Assembly: GCF_002261345.1 (NCBI RefSeq)
Contig: NZ_NEVT01000009.1
Coordinates: 310,001-374,000, forward strand
Length of the DNA stretch: 64,000 nucleotides
Direction: 5' to 3'
Source of the DNA: Bordetella genomosp. 2
GTDB lineage: Bacteria > Pseudomonadota > Gammaproteobacteria > Burkholderiales > Burkholderiaceae_B
Numbering within the stretch: the first letter of the stretch is position 1; each line of letters opens with the position of its first letter. Under the pieces are notes generated by a model. It was not told where the DNA came from. It worked only from the letters and a program-made list of their open reading frames with translations, and searched no databases. Below are positions 44,284 through 54,253 of this stretch, in pieces. A program made the translations under genes and the position numbers.

Positions 44284-45048
44284 CTAGGCCCAGCCTTCCA
44301 GCCGCAGGGTGGCGCGCACCAGGCGCTGCTCTTCCTGCTCGATTTCGCTCAGGCTCTGGCGCACGCTGTTGACGTGGTCGGTGGCGGCCTTGTGGGCCTG
44401 GTCGGGCAGGCGGCCGATCACGGCGCTGAACACCCGCTCGTGCTGCCGGTCGATCTGGCGCTTGTGCGGCTCGCGGTGGTAGAGGTTGTTGACGCAGGCG
44501 AACACCGAGCCCAGCATCAGGTCGGTCAGCGACTGCAGCGTGTGGGTCAGCACCGGGTTGTGCGAGGCCTCGCACACCGCCAGGTGGAAGGCGTGGTCCA
44601 GGTGCGCATGGGTGGCCACGTCGGTGTCCCGGCCGTGCGCGGCGGTCATTTCCTCGTAACGGCGGCGGATCAGGATGAAATCGGCTTCAGTGCCGCGGAT
44701 GGCGGCCAGCCGCGCCGATTCGCCTTCGAGCAGGGCGCGCACCTCCAGCAGGTCGTACAGGGTGCGCGGCTGCGAGTGGAACAGATGCACCAGCGGGCCG
44801 GCGTCCACCTGCGAGATGGGCGCCACATACGAGCCCTTGCCGTGCTCGGTATGGATGATGGCGCGCGCGCGCAACAGCTTCAGGCCCTCGCGCAGCGCGG
44901 TGCGCGAGACGCCGAGTTTTTCGGTCAGGCGGCGTTCGGAGGGCAGGGCCTGGCCGGCCTTGAGCACGCCGTCCATGATCAGGCGTTCGATGCGTTCGGC
45001 CACCTCGTCGGCGACCTGGCGGCCGCTGGCCGCCGTGGCAGTATCCAT
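44284..45048 (-). CDS. glcC: FadR/GntR-family regulator, probable glycolate regulator
   Basis: A 254-residue FCD-type GntR protein, the same length as E. coli GlcC. The N-terminal winged helix includes LPSERRLTEKLGVSRTALREGLKLLRARAII. The C-terminal all-helical FCD domain has the histidine/aspartate pattern of metal or carboxylate binding (HAHLDHAFHLAVCEASHNPVL). ATG 45048 gives MDTATAAS. It is divergent from glcB, and two matches to the FadR-type operator TNGTNNNACNA lie in the shared promoter. This supports control of malate synthase G by glycolate or glyoxylate. Confidence 0.85.
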   Translation of the reverse strand: MDTATAASGRQVADEVAERIERLIMDGVLKAGQALPSERRLTEKLGVSRTALREGLKLLRARAIIHTEHGKGSYVAPISQVDAGPLVHLFHSQPRTLYDLLEVRALLEGESARLAAIRGTEADFILIRRRYEEMTAAHGRDTDVATHAHLDHAFHLAVCEASHNPVLTHTLQSLTDLMLGSVFACVNNLYHREPHKRQIDRQHERVFSAVIGRLPDQAHKAATDHVNSVRQSLSEIEQEEQRLVRATLRLEGWA

Positions 45049-45059
45049 GTCCGTCCAAC

Positions 45060-45070
45060 TGGTATTACCA
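45060..45070. promoter_or_regulatory. FadR/GlcC-type operator, glcC-proximal
   Basis: TGGTATTACCA is an exact match to the TNGTNNNACNA consensus of the FadR subfamily. It lies 12 bases before the glcC ATG, where it would block or tune glcC expression. Confidence 0.7.
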
Positions 45071-45168
45071 CTGGCGCCCCGGGTGCCCGGGATGCTGGCG
45101 GAGGTTTGATAAGTAGATGAAATCACACCATAAAAAGACCGGTTTCCGCAAATCCACGAAAAATAAAC

Positions 45169-45179
45169 TGGTATGACCA
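45169..45179. promoter_or_regulatory. FadR/GlcC-type operator, glcB-proximal
   Basis: TGGTATGACCA is a second exact match to TNGTNNNACNA, 109 bases from the first (centre to centre) and 96 bases before the glcB ATG. Paired sites suit looping or dual control of the divergent promoters. Confidence 0.7.
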
Positions 45180-45274
45180 GGCGTTCCGGATATGGACAGC
45201 GGCCGTCCCAGCGCCGATGATGTAGGCTCCCATGCCGGCGCCGCCGGTTGGCCCGATTTTCTTCCGAGATCCGC

Positions 45275-47455
45275 ATGACTGAACGTATCCAGCAACACGG
45301 CCTGCAAGTGGCGGCCGTCCTTCACCGCTTCATCGAAGCCGAAGCGCTGCCCGCCGGCGGCATCGACAGCGACCGCTTCTGGGCCGGTTTCGCCGCGCTG
45401 GTGCGCGACCTCGCGCCGCGCAACCGCGCCCTGCTGGCGGAACGCGACCGCCTGCAGCGCGAACTCGACACCTGGCACGCCGCCCATCCGGGCCCGGTGC
45501 AAGACCTGGCGGCCTACCGCGCCTTCCTGGAACAGATCGGCTACCTGCTGCCGCAACCCGAGTCGGTCCAGGCGCAGACGCGCGACGTCGATGCCGAAAT
45601 CGCCGAGCAGGCCGGCCCGCAGCTGGTCGTGCCCATGTCGAACGCGCGCTACGCGCTCAATGCCGCCAACGCGCGCTGGGGCAGCCTGTACGACGCCCTG
45701 TACGGCACCGACGCGATCCCGCCCACGCCGGGCGACGACGGCAAGGGCTACAACCCGCAGCGCGGGCAGGCGGTCATCGCGCGGGCGCGCGCCTTCCTGG
45801 ACCAGGCCGTGCCGCTGGCGCAGGGCTCGCACGCCGAGGCCGCCGGCTACAGCGTCGAGAACGGCCAGCTGCGCGTCGCGCTGGCGCAAGGGGCCACCGG
45901 CCTGCAGCAGCCCGGCCAGTTCGCCGGCTACCAGGGCGACGCGCAGGCGCCGCGGGCGATCCTGCTCAAGCACAACGGCCTGCACATCGAGATCCAGATC
46001 GACCGCGGCCACGCCATCGGCGCCACCGACGCGGCCGGCGTCAAGGACGTGGTGGTCGAGGCGGCCCTCACCACCATCATGGACTGCGAAGATTCGGTAG
46101 CCGCGGTCGACGCCGACGACAAGGTGCTGGTCTACCGCAACTGGCTCGGCCTCATGAAAGGCGACTTGGCCGAGGAAGTCGCCAAGGGCGGCAAGACCTT
46201 CACCCGGCGCCTCAACCCCGACCGCGAATACCAGGCGCCGGCCGGCGGCACGCTGACGCTGCACGGCCGTTCGCTGATGTTCGTGCGCAACGTCGGCCAC
46301 CTGATGACCAACCCGGCCGTGCTCGACGCCGACGGCAACGAGATCCCCGAAGGCATCCTCGACGCCGTGGTCACCACGCTGGCCGCGCTGCCGGACCGCG
46401 CCAGCAAGCGCAATTCGCGCACCGGCTCGGTGTACATCGTCAAGCCCAAGATGCACGGGCCGGCCGAAGTGGCGTTCGCCAACGAGCTGTTCGACCGCGT
46501 CGAAGACCTGCTGGGCCTGCCGCGCCATACCGTCAAGATGGGCATCATGGACGAGGAACGCCGCACCAGCGTCAACCTCAAGGCCTGCATCCAGGCCGCC
46601 GCCGGCCGCGTCGTGTTCATCAATACCGGCTTCCTGGACCGCACCGGCGACGAAATGCACTCCGCCATGGAAGCGGGCCCGATGATGCGCAAGGGCGACA
46701 TGAAGTCCAGCGCCTGGATCGCCGCCTACGAACGCAACAACGTGCTGGTCGGGCTGGACTGCGGCCTGCGCGGCCGCGCCCAGATCGGCAAGGGCATGTG
46801 GGCCATGCCCGACCTGATGGCGGCCATGCTCGAACAGAAGATCGCCCACCCCAAGGCGGGCGCCAACACCGCCTGGGTGCCATCGCCCACCGCGGCCACG
46901 CTGCACGCGCTGCACTATCACCAGGTCGACGTGGCGGCGGTGCAGCAGCAGCTCGAAGTCACCCGCCTGGCCAGCGTGCGCGACGAACTGCTCGACGGCC
47001 TGCTGACGGTGCCGGTGGGCAACCCGGCCGACTGGTCGCCGCAAGACATCCGCAACGAACTCGAGAACAACGCGCAGGGCATCCTCGGCTACGTGGTGCG
47101 CTGGATCGACCAGGGCGTGGGCTGCTCCAAGGTGCCCGACATCAACAACACCGGGCTCATGGAAGACCGCGCCACGCTGCGCATTTCCAGCCAGCACATC
47201 GCCAACTGGCTGCGCCATGGCATCGCCACCCGCGAACAGGTGCGCGACACCTTCGAGCGCATGGCCCAGGTGGTGGACCGCCAGAATGCCGGCGACCCGC
47301 TGTACCAGCCCATGGCCGGCCGCTTCGATGCCTCCGTGGCGTTCCAGGCCGCCTGCGCCCTGGTGTTCGAGGGGCTGACCCAGCCCAACGGCTACACCGA
47401 GCCGCTGCTGCACAAGTACCGGCAGGTGTTCAAGGCCCAGGCCGCCGCGCGCTGA
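45275..47455 (+). CDS. glcB: Malate synthase G
   Basis: A 726-residue enzyme condensing glyoxylate with acetyl-CoA to malate, used in growth on glycolate, two-carbon compounds and fatty acids. Length and the blocks [77 protein letters not shown] and [18 protein letters not shown] are characteristic of the G isoform. The C-terminal cap ends [25 protein letters not shown] 45275 gives [10 protein letters not shown]; a frame-extended start 9 codons upstream is unlikely. It is divergent from glcC and followed by a strong terminator. Confidence 0.96.
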   Translation: MTERIQQHGLQVAAVLHRFIEAEALPAGGIDSDRFWAGFAALVRDLAPRNRALLAERDRLQRELDTWHAAHPGPVQDLAAYRAFLEQIGYLLPQPESVQAQTRDVDAEIAEQAGPQLVVPMSNARYALNAANARWGSLYDALYGTDAIPPTPGDDGKGYNPQRGQAVIARARAFLDQAVPLAQGSHAEAAGYSVENGQLRVALAQGATGLQQPGQFAGYQGDAQAPRAILLKHNGLHIEIQIDRGHAIGATDAAGVKDVVVEAALTTIMDCEDSVAAVDADDKVLVYRNWLGLMKGDLAEEVAKGGKTFTRRLNPDREYQAPAGGTLTLHGRSLMFVRNVGHLMTNPAVLDADGNEIPEGILDAVVTTLAALPDRASKRNSRTGSVYIVKPKMHGPAEVAFANELFDRVEDLLGLPRHTVKMGIMDEERRTSVNLKACIQAAAGRVVFINTGFLDRTGDEMHSAMEAGPMMRKGDMKSSAWIAAYERNNVLVGLDCGLRGRAQIGKGMWAMPDLMAAMLEQKIAHPKAGANTAWVPSPTAATLHALHYHQVDVAAVQQQLEVTRLASVRDELLDGLLTVPVGNPADWSPQDIRNELENNAQGILGYVVRWIDQGVGCSKVPDINNTGLMEDRATLRISSQHIANWLRHGIATREQVRDTFERMAQVVDRQNAGDPLYQPMAGRFDASVAFQAACALVFEGLTQPNGYTEPLLHKYRQVFKAQAAAR

Positions 47456-47467
47456 CGCCACTCCCCG

Positions 47468-47526
47468 CCCCGCGCCGCCCGTCCAGCCCTAAGGGCAAAC
47501 CTGGATAGGCGGCGCGGGGTTTTTTG
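47468..47526 (+). terminator. Rho-independent terminator of glcB
   Basis: A 12-bp stem (CCCCGCGCCGCC / GGCGGCGCGGGG) encloses a loop that itself folds (GCCCT/AGGGC) and is followed by six Ts. It begins 13 bases after the glcB stop and isolates glcB from the GntR operon. Confidence 0.9.
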
Positions 47527-47538
47527 CGCAAATTAGCG

Positions 47539-47559
47539 TCTTTGATTTTTGATCAAAGA
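47539..47559. promoter_or_regulatory. Inverted repeat at the start of the GntR gene, probable operator
   Basis: TCTTTGAT and ATCAAAGA form an 8-bp perfect dyad around TTTTG and end 5 bases before the GntR ATG. It sits where a ribosome binding site would be, so either the transcript is leaderless or the repressor site overlaps translation start. Autoregulation of the downstream operon is the simplest reading. Confidence 0.6.
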
Positions 47560-47564
47560 TCTAA

Positions 47565-48251
47565 ATGCCCGCCCCTCGCAGCCTGGAACCCCTGGTCCAC
47601 ACCTCGGTCAACGAAGCCGTCTACCGCCGGCTGCGCGACCACCTGATGCGGGGCGACTACGCCGCCGGCGAAGTCCTGGGCATCCAGGAACTGGCCGACG
47701 CCTTCGGCACCAGCGCCATGCCGGTGCGCGAAGCGCTGCGCCGGCTGGCAGCCCAGCGCGCGCTCGAGCCGATGAAAAGCCGGTCGATGCGCGTGCCGGT
47801 CATTTCCCGCGCGCGCCTGGAAGATATCCGGCGCGCCCGCGTGCTGATCGAAGGCACCGTGACAGCCTGGGCGGTCGAGCACATCACCAACGAAGAACTG
47901 CAGTCGCTGCGCGGCCTGGCCACCCAGATCGGCCAATCGCTGGCGGACCCGCGCTCGGTGCCGGACGGCCTCGAGAACAACCAGCTGTTCCACTTCACGA
48001 TCTACCGCGCCGCGCGCTCGGACTCGATGATGGCCACCATCGAAAGCCTCTGGCTGCAGTCGGGCCCGTACCTGCGCGCCACCCGCGAGCTGATGCATTC
48101 CGACGAACGGCCGTCGGCCGAATTCCATGCCGCCATCGTGCAGGCCATCGCGCGGCGCGACGCCGACGCGGCCCGCGCCGCGATGGAACGCGACATCTGC
48201 TGGGCATTCGACAAACTGACGGCGCACCGCGCCGCCCTGACCGGCGCGTAG
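47565..48251 (+). CDS. GntR/FCD-family regulator of the sugar-acid operon
   Basis: A 228-residue protein. The N-terminal winged helix has VYRRLRDHLMRGDYAAGEVLGIQELADAFGTSAMPVREALRRLAAQRAL, with an FCD effector domain afterwards (FHFTIYRAARSDSMMATIESLWLQSGPYLRATRELM, FHAAIVQAIARRDADAARAAMERDI). It heads an operon of sugar-acid catabolic genes and a TRAP transporter, so it probably represses them and responds to a hydroxyacid. The dyad next to the ATG suggests self-control. No ribosome binding site is visible. Confidence 0.85.
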   Translation: MPAPRSLEPLVHTSVNEAVYRRLRDHLMRGDYAAGEVLGIQELADAFGTSAMPVREALRRLAAQRALEPMKSRSMRVPVISRARLEDIRRARVLIEGTVTAWAVEHITNEELQSLRGLATQIGQSLADPRSVPDGLENNQLFHFTIYRAARSDSMMATIESLWLQSGPYLRATRELMHSDERPSAEFHAAIVQAIARRDADAARAAMERDICWAFDKLTAHRAALTGA

Positions 48252-48278
48252 CGCCCGCAAGCCTCACGAGGAATCCGC

Positions 48279-49991
48279 ATGTCCCTGCACAAGCACCGCT
48301 CCCGCATGGTCACCCACGGCCTGACCCGCACGCCGCATCGGGCCTTCCTGCGCGCCACCGGCTTCGACGACGCCGCCCTGGAGAAATCCATCGTCGGCAT
48401 CGTCAGCACCCAGGGGGAGAACACGCCGTGCTCAATGGCGCTGGCGCCGCAGGCCGACCGGGCCCGCCTGGGAGTGGCCGCGGGCGGCGGCGTGCCGGTC
48501 AGCTTCTCGACCATCTCGATATCCGACGGCACCTCGATGAACCATACCGGCATGCGCATGAGCCTGCTGTCGCGCGAGACGATCGCCGACAGCGTCGAGC
48601 TGGTGGTGCGCGGCCACGCCTACGACGGGCTGGTCGCCTTCGCCGGCTGCGACAAGACGCTGCCCGCCATGATGATGGCCATCGTGCGCCTGAACGTGCC
48701 GGCGGTGTTCCTGTATGGCGGCGCCACGCTGCCGGGGCACGCCTTGGGCCGCCAGGCCACCATCCTGGACACCATCGAAGCCGTGGGCCGCGTCCAGTAT
48801 GGCACGATGACGGCGGCCGACCTCAAGACCATGGAGCGCACCTGTACGCCATCCGCGGGCTCGTGCCCGGGCCAGTTCACCGCCAACACCATGGCCATGG
48901 TGGCCGAGGCCCTCGGCCTGTCGCCGCTGGGCTCGGCCATGATGCCGGCGGTGTACAGCGAACGCCTGGCCATCGCCCAGCGGGCAGGCGAGCAGGTCAT
49001 GCGCGCGCTGGCGCAAGGCGGCCCGCTGCCGCGCGAGCTGGTCACGCGGGCCAGCCTGGACAACGCCTGCGCCGCGGTCGCCGCCACCGGCGGGTCCACC
49101 AACGCCGCGCTGCACATTCCCGCCATCGCGCACGAGGCGGGCATCCGCTACACCCTGGACGATGTGGCCGAGGTGTTCCAGCGCACGCCGCTGATCGCCG
49201 ACCTGCAGCCCGGCGGGCGCTTTCTGGCCCGCGACCTGCACGAAGTGGGCGGGGTGCCCGCCGTGCTCAAGGCCCTGCTGGTGGGCGGCTACGTGGACGG
49301 CAGCGTACCCACGCTGGACGGCCGCACGCTGGAACAGGCGCTGGCCGACGCCCCCGATCCCGACGGCGAAGTGCTGCGCCCGTGCTCGCGCGCCATCCAT
49401 CCGTCGGGGGGCGTCACGGTGCTCAAGGGCAATCTCAGCCCGCAGGGGGCGCTGCTCAAGATCGCCGGCCTGAAATCGCTGCAGTTCTCCGGGCCGGCGC
49501 GGGTGTTCGAGAACGAAGAAGACTGCATGCGCGCCGTCTCGCAGCGCACCTACCAGCCGGGCGAAGTGCTGGTCATCCGCAACGAAGGCCCCAAGGGCGG
49601 GCCGGGCATGCGCGAAATGCTCAGCGTCACGGCGGCGCTGTATGGCCAGGGCATGGGCGAGAAAGTGGCGCTGCTGACCGACGGCCGCTTCTCGGGCGCC
49701 ACGCGCGGCCTGTGCATCGGCTATGTCGGCCCCGAGGCGGCGGCCGGCGGGCCCATCAGCCTGATCCGCGACGGCGACATCATCCACATCGACGCGCAGG
49801 CCAATACCCTGAATGTCGAACTGGACGACGCCGAGCTGGCGGCCCGCCGCGCCGCCTACACGCCGCCGCCGCAGCCGCGGCTGGCCGGCGCGCTGGAAAA
49901 GTACGCGCTGCTGGTGCGGCCCGCGCACGAAGGCGCGGTGACCCATGCCGGCAACGTGCAATGGCCCTACGAACCCCCGGAGGCAGAATGA
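48279..49991 (+). CDS. IlvD/Edd-family dehydratase
   Basis: A 570-residue iron-sulfur dehydratase removing water from a 2,3-dihydroxy acid to give a 2-keto acid. The cysteine ligands appear as C51 ([10 protein letters not shown]), C124 ([10 protein letters not shown]) and C196 ([12 protein letters not shown]), with the metal-bound lysine at K126. The C-terminal domain has [17 protein letters not shown] and [17 protein letters not shown]. It resembles DHAD in length, but its position between a GntR regulator and sugar-acid dehydrogenases argues for a sugar or aldonic acid dehydratase, not valine/isoleucine synthesis. The stop overlaps the next gene in ATGA form. Confidence 0.85.
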   Translation: MSLHKHRSRMVTHGLTRTPHRAFLRATGFDDAALEKSIVGIVSTQGENTPCSMALAPQADRARLGVAAGGGVPVSFSTISISDGTSMNHTGMRMSLLSRETIADSVELVVRGHAYDGLVAFAGCDKTLPAMMMAIVRLNVPAVFLYGGATLPGHALGRQATILDTIEAVGRVQYGTMTAADLKTMERTCTPSAGSCPGQFTANTMAMVAEALGLSPLGSAMMPAVYSERLAIAQRAGEQVMRALAQGGPLPRELVTRASLDNACAAVAATGGSTNAALHIPAIAHEAGIRYTLDDVAEVFQRTPLIADLQPGGRFLARDLHEVGGVPAVLKALLVGGYVDGSVPTLDGRTLEQALADAPDPDGEVLRPCSRAIHPSGGVTVLKGNLSPQGALLKIAGLKSLQFSGPARVFENEEDCMRAVSQRTYQPGEVLVIRNEGPKGGPGMREMLSVTAALYGQGMGEKVALLTDGRFSGATRGLCIGYVGPEAAAGGPISLIRDGDIIHIDAQANTLNVELDDAELAARRAAYTPPPQPRLAGALEKYALLVRPAHEGAVTHAGNVQWPYEPPEAE

Positions 49992-50887
49992 GCGCGACCC
50001 TGGCATTCTGCGGCACCGGCCTGATGGGCGCGCCCATGGTGCGCCGCCTGCTGGCGGCCGGGCATCGCGTGCGGGTCTGGAACCGCAGCCCGGAAAAAGC
50101 CCGCGCGCTGGCGGCCGACGGCGCCGAACCGGCCGCCACGCCGGCCGAAGCGGCGCAGGGCTGCGACGGCGTGTTCCTGTGCCTGACCGACGAACGCGCC
50201 GTGCAGGACACCGTGTTCGGCGCGCAGGGCGTGCATCGCGCCGCGGGCGCCTGGCTGGTGGACCACTCCAGCATCGCGCCCGACACGGCGCGCCGCTTTG
50301 CCGCGCAGCTGCAACAGGCCGGCGGCCGCGTCTGGATCGATGCGCCGGTGTCCGGCGGCGTGCCCGGCGCACAGGCCGGCACGCTATCCATCATGGCGGG
50401 CGGGCCGGCCGAGGCCATCGAGGCGGCCTCGCCCTATATGCGTGCCTACGGCGGCCGCATCACCCGCATGGGTCCGGTGGGCGCCGGCCAGGTCGCCAAG
50501 CTGTGCAACCAGACCATCGTCGCCAGCACCGTCAATGCCATCGCCGAAGCCGTGGCGCTGGCCCAGCGCAGCGGCATCGACGCGGCGGCATTGAACAGCG
50601 CGCTGGCCGGCGGCTGGGCCGATTCCACCCTGCTGCAGATTTTCGTGCCGCGCATGACGGCGCCGGTCGACCAGTTGCTGGGCACGGTTGCCACCATGCT
50701 CAAGGATGTCGAGAACGTGGCCGCGCTGGCGCGCGCCACCGGCACCGAACTGGCCGGCCTGAACGGCGTGCTGGCCAGCTACCGGGCCGCCGCCGCGCAG
50801 GGCCTGGGCGCGGCCGACCTGTCCGACATCGTGCGGGTGGCCTGGCCCGAGCGGCCGGGGCCGGCCGCCTTCCAGGAACCCTCATGA
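49988..50887 (+). CDS. NAD-dependent 3-hydroxyacid dehydrogenase (HIBADH family, LtnD-like)
   Basis: A 299-residue beta-hydroxyacid dehydrogenase. The Rossmann motif [30 protein letters not shown] opens it, with [21 protein letters not shown] the substrate loop and [15 protein letters not shown] containing the catalytic lysine. Family members act on 3-hydroxyisobutyrate, tartronate semialdehyde or L-threonate. The neighbours, a DenD-like and an OtnI-like protein, favour a four-carbon sugar acid. ATG 49988 overlaps the dehydratase stop by four bases. Confidence 0.85.
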   Translation: MSATLAFCGTGLMGAPMVRRLLAAGHRVRVWNRSPEKARALAADGAEPAATPAEAAQGCDGVFLCLTDERAVQDTVFGAQGVHRAAGAWLVDHSSIAPDTARRFAAQLQQAGGRVWIDAPVSGGVPGAQAGTLSIMAGGPAEAIEAASPYMRAYGGRITRMGPVGAGQVAKLCNQTIVASTVNAIAEAVALAQRSGIDAAALNSALAGGWADSTLLQIFVPRMTAPVDQLLGTVATMLKDVENVAALARATGTELAGLNGVLASYRAAAAQGLGAADLSDIVRVAWPERPGPAAFQEPS

Positions 50888-51678
50888 AACTGGCTGCAAA
50901 CCTTTCGCTCCTGTACCCCGGGCTGCCGCTGGCGCAGCGCATGGCCGCGGCCGCGCGCGACGGCTTCGCCGGCGTGGAGATCCTGTTCCCCTACGACCTG
51001 GCGCCGCGCGAACTGGCCGCCATGCTGCGCGACCACGGCCTGCAACTGGTGCTGGTCAACACCCCGCCCGGGCAGCCGGGCGAAAAGGGGCTGGCCTGCC
51101 TGCCCGGCCGCGAAGCCGATTTCGGCGAGGCCCTGCAGCGCGCGCTGCAGGTCTGCGAGGCCACGCAGTGCGGCATGATCCACACCATGGCGGGCGTGCC
51201 GCCGGCCGGCACGGCGCCGGGCGCCTGCCGCGCCACGCTGATCGACAACCTGCGCAAGGCCGCCGCCCTGGCGAGCCAGGCCGGCGTCACGCTGACGCTG
51301 GAAGCGCTCAACCGCGCCGACGTGCCGGGCTATTTCTACAACCGCCCCGACCAAGTCGCCGACATCATCGCGACCGTCGGCCACAACGCCGTGCGCCTGC
51401 AGTTCGACCTGTACCACACACAGCGCGAGGGCCTGGACCTGAACGCGACGCTGGCCGGCGTGCTGCCCCTGGTGCGCCACGTGCAATTCGCCAGCCCGGC
51501 CGGCCGCCACGAGCCCGACCCCGCCGACCCCGCCGTGGCGCGCGCACTGCGCACCCTGGCCAGCCACGGCTACGCCGGCTGGATCGGCTGCGAATACATC
51601 CCGGCGGGCGACACGTCGGCCGGCCTGGCCTGGCGCCAGGCCTACCAGGCCGCCCTGGCTGCGGAGGACACGCCATGA
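50884..51678 (+). CDS. Hydroxypyruvate isomerase-like TIM-barrel protein (Hyi/OtnI family)
   Basis: A 264-residue xylose-isomerase-like TIM barrel. It starts [37 protein letters not shown], has TLTLEALNRADVPGYFYNRPDQV with the metal-binding glutamate, LQFDLYHTQREG with Asp and His, VRHVQFASPAGRHEPD and IGCEYIPAGDT at the end. All metal-site positions expected in hydroxypyruvate isomerases are seen. In erythronate/threonate pathways OtnI isomerises 2-oxo-tetronate derivatives. ATG 50884 overlaps the previous stop in ATGA form. Confidence 0.87.
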   Translation: MKLAANLSLLYPGLPLAQRMAAAARDGFAGVEILFPYDLAPRELAAMLRDHGLQLVLVNTPPGQPGEKGLACLPGREADFGEALQRALQVCEATQCGMIHTMAGVPPAGTAPGACRATLIDNLRKAAALASQAGVTLTLEALNRADVPGYFYNRPDQVADIIATVGHNAVRLQFDLYHTQREGLDLNATLAGVLPLVRHVQFASPAGRHEPDPADPAVARALRTLASHGYAGWIGCEYIPAGDTSAGLAWRQAYQAALAAEDTP

Positions 51679-52625
51679 ACATCCTCGTCACGGGCGCCAA
51701 TGGCTACATCGGCCGCGCGCTGGCGCAGCGGCTGTGCGCGCTGCCTGAGCTGCCCGGCTACGGCGCCCCGGCCACCATCACGCTGTGCGACCTGGCCCTG
51801 GACGACCCGCCCGCGGACCCGCGCGTGCGCGCCGTTGCCGGCAGTTTCGCCGACCCGGCGGTGCTGGCCGCCATCGCCGACCCCGCGCCGGACCTGGTGT
51901 TCCACCTGGCCTGCGTGGCCAGCGGGCGCGCCGAAGAACAGTTCGAGCTGGGCCTGCAGGTCAACCTGGCCGGTTCGCTGCAATTGCTGGAACACCTGCG
52001 CCGGCAAGGCAAGTCGCCCGGGCTGGTGTTCACCAGCAGCATCGCGGTATTCGGCGCGCCGCTGCCCGACCGCGTCGACGACCACACGCCGACGGCGCCG
52101 GCCCTGAGCTATGGCGCGCACAAACTGGCCATGGAGATCCTGCTGGCGGACTACACGCGGCGCGGTTTCCTGCGCGCCCGCGCGGTGCGGCTGCCCGGCA
52201 TCGTGCCGCGCCCGCCCGCGCCCAATGGCGCCTGGTCCGCCTTCTCCAGCACGCTGATCCGCGCGCTGGCGGCCGGCGAGCCCTGCACGCTGCCGGTCGG
52301 CCCGCAGGCCACGCTATGGCTGATGTCGCGCCGCCGCTGCATCGACAATCTGCTGCATGCGGCCTGGCTGGCCACGCAGCCGGCCGGCGACCGCACGGCC
52401 TGGACCCTGCCCGCGCTGCATGTGTCGGTGCAAGAGATCGTCGAGGCCTTCGAGGCGCGCGGCGACGGCCAGGCCGGCGCGCGGGTGCGCTATGCGCCCG
52501 AGCCCGCCATCGAAGCGCAGTTCGGCAGCCAGCCGCCGCTGTCCACGCCCGCCGCCGACACCGCGGGCTTTCGCCACGACGGCACGCTGGCGGCCTTGCT
52601 GGACAACGCGGCGCAGGCGCCGTGA
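51675..52625 (+). CDS. NAD-dependent epimerase/dehydratase (DenD-like)
   Basis: A 316-residue extended short-chain dehydrogenase. The cofactor motif is ILVTGANGYIGRALAQRL. The catalytic Ser/Tyr/Lys set appears as FTSSIAVFG and SYGAHKLAMEIL. Together with VRLPGIVPRPPAPNGAWSAFSS it matches D-erythronate dehydrogenase (DenD), which oxidises a four-carbon aldonate in tetronate catabolism. This supports a sugar-acid function for the operon. ATG 51675 overlaps the previous stop in ATGA form. TRAP transporter genes follow after 54 bases. Confidence 0.85.
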   Translation: MNILVTGANGYIGRALAQRLCALPELPGYGAPATITLCDLALDDPPADPRVRAVAGSFADPAVLAAIADPAPDLVFHLACVASGRAEEQFELGLQVNLAGSLQLLEHLRRQGKSPGLVFTSSIAVFGAPLPDRVDDHTPTAPALSYGAHKLAMEILLADYTRRGFLRARAVRLPGIVPRPPAPNGAWSAFSSTLIRALAAGEPCTLPVGPQATLWLMSRRRCIDNLLHAAWLATQPAGDRTAWTLPALHVSVQEIVEAFEARGDGQAGARVRYAPEPAIEAQFGSQPPLSTPAADTAGFRHDGTLAALLDNAAQAP

Positions 52626-52679
52626 CCCCGCCCCACCGGCACTAACCAGAACACCAAGACCACCCCGAGGAGAGACTTC

Positions 52680-53705
52680 ATGATCAAAGCCCTGGCCACA
52701 CTCGCGATCGCCGGCGCGGCGCTCGCCGCCGCCTTGCCCGCGTACGCCCAGAAAGTGCAGTTGACCGTTTCCAGCTGGCTGCCGCCCACGCACGCCTTGA
52801 TAGCGGACTTCATCATGCCGTGGGCGAAAGAGATCGAGCAGGCCACCGATGGCCGCGTCACGCTGCGCCTGCTGCCCAAGCCGGTCACCAACCCGGCGGG
52901 CCATTTCGACGCGGTGCGCGACGGCCTGGTAGACATCACGTTCATCTCGCACTCGTACTACCCGGGCCGCTTCCAGCTCACCAAGTTCGCGGTGCTGCCG
53001 TTCTCGGGCAATACCGCGCTGTCGCGCTCGGTGGCGGCCTGGGACACCTACGAGAAGTACCTGCTCAAGGCCGACGAACACCGCGGCGTGAAGCTGCTGG
53101 GCATCTACACGCACGGCCCCGGCATCGCATTCACCACCAGCAAGCCGATCGCGCAGATCGGCGACTTCGAAGGGCTGAAAATCCGCGTGGGCGGCGGCAT
53201 GGCCGCCGACGTGGCCAAGGCGCTGGGCGTCAGCCCGATCGCCAAGCCGGCCCCCGAATCGTACGAGCTGCTGAGCACCGGCGTGGTCGACGGCGTGTTC
53301 TTCCCCGCGGAATCGCTGGTGTCGTTCAAGCTGGACAGCATCATCAAGCATGCCACCACGTTCCCCGGCGGGCTGTATTCCGATACGCACGCCATCATCA
53401 TGAACGAGGACGCCTTCGCGCGCCTGTCCAAGCAGGACCAGGACACGGTGCTGAAGCTGTCGGGCCGGCACCTGGCCGAACTGGCCGGCAAGGCCTGGGA
53501 CAAGCACGATGCCGCGGCCCGCAAAGTGATGGACGGCGGCGGCATCCAGGTCGTGGCGGCCGACGACGCCCTGGTGGCCGCGGTGCGCGAACGCACGCAG
53601 GGCTTCGAGCAGGCCTGGCTCGACGCCGCCGCGGCCAAGGGCATCGACGGCCCGGCCGCGCTGGCCGCGTTCCGCGCCGAACTCAAGCAGCTCGACGGCC
53701 AATGA
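52680..53705 (+). CDS. TRAP transporter substrate-binding protein (DctP family)
   Basis: A 341-residue periplasmic receptor with a Sec signal (MIKALATLAIAGAALAAALPAYAQK). The core contains FDAVRDGLVDITFISHSYYPGRF and the FEGLKIRVGGGMAADVAKALGVSPIAKPAPESYELLSTGVVDGVFFPAESL region. The arginine in KIRVGG is the usual carboxylate-binding residue. It should deliver the sugar acid or a related organic acid to DctQM. A GAGGAGAG site precedes the ATG. It is the first transport gene of the operon. Confidence 0.9.
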   Translation: MIKALATLAIAGAALAAALPAYAQKVQLTVSSWLPPTHALIADFIMPWAKEIEQATDGRVTLRLLPKPVTNPAGHFDAVRDGLVDITFISHSYYPGRFQLTKFAVLPFSGNTALSRSVAAWDTYEKYLLKADEHRGVKLLGIYTHGPGIAFTTSKPIAQIGDFEGLKIRVGGGMAADVAKALGVSPIAKPAPESYELLSTGVVDGVFFPAESLVSFKLDSIIKHATTFPGGLYSDTHAIIMNEDAFARLSKQDQDTVLKLSGRHLAELAGKAWDKHDAAARKVMDGGGIQVVAADDALVAAVRERTQGFEQAWLDAAAAKGIDGPAALAAFRAELKQLDGQ

Positions 53706-53767
53706 CCGCACCCGGGCGCGGCGCGCGGCCCGGCGCCGCGGCCCGCGCCCGCTCCGGCGAGGACACC

Positions 53768-54253
53768 ATGAAAACCCTGAACTGCGCGATCGTGGCCGTG
53801 CTCAAGGCCATCGCGGTGGCCAGCCTGTGCGGCATGAGCCTGCTGACCGTGGTCGACGCGACCGGCCGCTACTTGTTCAATCACCCCATCATCGGCTCGG
53901 TCGAGCTGGTCGAGCTGATGGTGATCGCGGTGATCTTTTCCAGCATCCCCCTGATGACCCGTGCGCGCGGCCACATCACGGTGGACGGCTTCAGCCATCT
54001 GTTCTCGGCGCGCGCGGTGGCCCTGCAGGACCGCTTCGGCGCGCTGCTGGCCACCGTGGTCAGCGGCTTCCTGGCCTGGGTCACCTGGGGCAAGGCCGCC
54101 AGCACCGCCGGCTACGGCGACATGACGGCCATGCTGGGCATCCCGCTGGCGCCGTTCGTCTACTTCATGGCGGCGCTGCTGGCGCTGGACGCCGTCTACC
54201 ATGCCGCCAACATCCTGCGCCCCGTTGCCGCCACAGGAAGCGATACGCCATGA
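53768..54253 (+). CDS. TRAP transporter small permease (DctQ family)
   Basis: A 161-residue membrane protein with four hydrophobic segments. ATGRYLFNHPIIGSVELVELMVIAVIFSSIPLMTRARGHITVDG is the characteristic DctQ sequence. It couples the receptor to the large DctM subunit. ATG 53768 follows a GGCGAGGACACC tract. The stop codon overlaps the DctM start (ATGA). The open frame further upstream overlaps dctP and is spurious. Confidence 0.88.
   Translation: MKTLNCAIVAVLKAIAVASLCGMSLLTVVDATGRYLFNHPIIGSVELVELMVIAVIFSSIPLMTRARGHITVDGFSHLFSARAVALQDRFGALLATVVSGFLAWVTWGKAASTAGYGDMTAMLGIPLAPFVYFMAALLALDAVYHAANILRPVAATGSDTP

Noticed and set aside
48279-49991. Assignment of the dehydratase as biosynthetic ilvD
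   Set aside because: Operon context (sugar-acid dehydrogenases and TRAP transporter under a GntR regulator) argues against branched-chain amino acid synthesis.
47549-50887. 1112-codon open frame covering the HIBADH gene and the dehydratase region
   Set aside because: Only the last 299 codons are a real gene; the rest is an off-frame reading of the GntR and dehydratase genes.
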